A DNA stretch of 64,000 bases from Malaya genurostris (taxonomy: Eukaryota > Arthropoda > Insecta > Diptera > Culicidae). The notes below the pieces were generated by a model. It did no database searches. It was not told the DNA's origin and worked only from the letters and a program-made list of their open reading frames with translations. Position numbers and translations under genes: made by a program. The stretch covers positions 168,497,421 to 168,561,420 of the forward strand of contig NC_080571.1 of NCBI RefSeq assembly GCF_030247185.1, written 5' to 3'. Positions 63,739 through 64,000 of this stretch are shown here, in pieces; position 1 is the stretch's first letter, and each line of letters starts with the position of its first letter.

Positions 63739-64000
63739 ATGAAAGACAATATATTCAAAATGATAAGTATGGAAAATCTCAAAATGATTGCGAACGCACA
63801 AGTGCATTCGATTCAAATCATAATCTTTAACCCACCAAAAGAGGTGAAAAATAAAATAGAAATCCAAAAAATATTACATGATTTTCATTATACCCCGACC
63901 GGAGGTCATACTGCTCAACATACACTTTATTTACAGTTACGTGAACTGTACAAATGGAATAATATGAAACAGTCGATTGCAGAGTTCATCCAGGCCTGTG
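63739..64000 (+). CDS. Gypsy-D integrase N-terminus (runs off window)
   Basis: Open from ATG 63739 to the window end. The linker is followed by the HHCC zinc-binding domain of integrase: HDFHYTPTGGHTAQHTLYLQ, LRELYKWNNMKQSIAEFIQA and the first Cys of the CxxC pair at the last codon. The catalytic core must lie beyond the right edge. The ATG is probably internal to Pol, since the preceding frame shift at about 63725 joins it to RNaseH. Confidence 0.82.
   Translation, partial: MKDNIFKMISMENLKMIANAQVHSIQIIIFNPPKEVKNKIEIQKILHDFHYTPTGGHTAQHTLYLQLRELYKWNNMKQSIAEFIQAC

Noticed and set aside
1..64000. CRISPR array, bacterial operons or phage genes
   Set aside because: No regularly spaced short repeats. 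All coding regions are retroelement type and the sequence is clearly eukaryotic.

Overview
This is eukaryotic DNA, most likely from an insect and probably a culicine (Aedes-like) mosquito. I base this on a tRNA-derived SINE that I recognise from memory as Feilai-like (1601-1759), on BEL/Pao, Ty3/gypsy (including Env-bearing) and LOA-type retrotransposons, and on the A/T-rich spacer. I found no convincing host protein gene, rRNA, functional tRNA gene or CRISPR array. Nearly everything I can name is a transposable element, most of them broken.

Layout. (1) 1-1587: unassigned A/T-rich sequence with a 433-bp tandem duplication. (2) 1601-1759: a SINE sitting on the left edge of a BEL/Pao element. 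(3) 1772-38903: a BEL/Pao LTR element on the minus strand with a 5-bp AGCTT target duplication. Its integrase gene is split by gypsy-A (3224-34697, plus strand, GTGG target duplication). Inside the reverse transcriptase of gypsy-A lies gypsy-B (9802-26494, minus strand), a relative of the same family. Gypsy-B in turn carries an RNaseH-encoding LINE (17400-22254), a mini LOA-type fragment flanked by a 193-bp direct duplication (11971-13281), and a short poly(A)-tailed insert (15717-15905). (4) 38909-41476: unassigned. (5) About 41477-46930: gypsy-E, plus strand, with a primer-binding site, gag, a deleted protease and first half of RT, and an intact RNaseH and integrase. (6) 48056-48300: an RTE-like RT remnant. 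(7) 49897-50103: a second tRNA-derived SINE, beside a Jockey/CR1-like LINE fragment (50149-50769). (8) 50771 to about 57735: gypsy-C, minus strand, same broad family as A and B. It lacks integrase and env but carries two retropepsin domains in tandem. (9) About 57735-64000: gypsy-D, plus strand, 412/mdg1-like, with small leader ORFs, gag and a frameshifted pol that runs off the window.

How the parts relate. Gypsy-A had the gag-protease-RT-RNaseH-integrase-env order of an insect errantivirus-like element. Its Env-like gene shows a basic furin-type site, but it is broken by a stop codon and a frameshift. A, B and C also share a region of about 2 kb between env and the 3' LTR with a small basic ORF. 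Because B lies in A in the opposite orientation, their homologous genes form multi-kilobase inverted repeats, so read-through RNA could fold into long duplexes. The most unusual observations are the tandem retropepsins of gypsy-C, the long duplication around the LOA fragment, the perfect 51-bp inverted duplication in gypsy-A pol, and the small putatively myristoylated membrane ORF in the gypsy-D leader.
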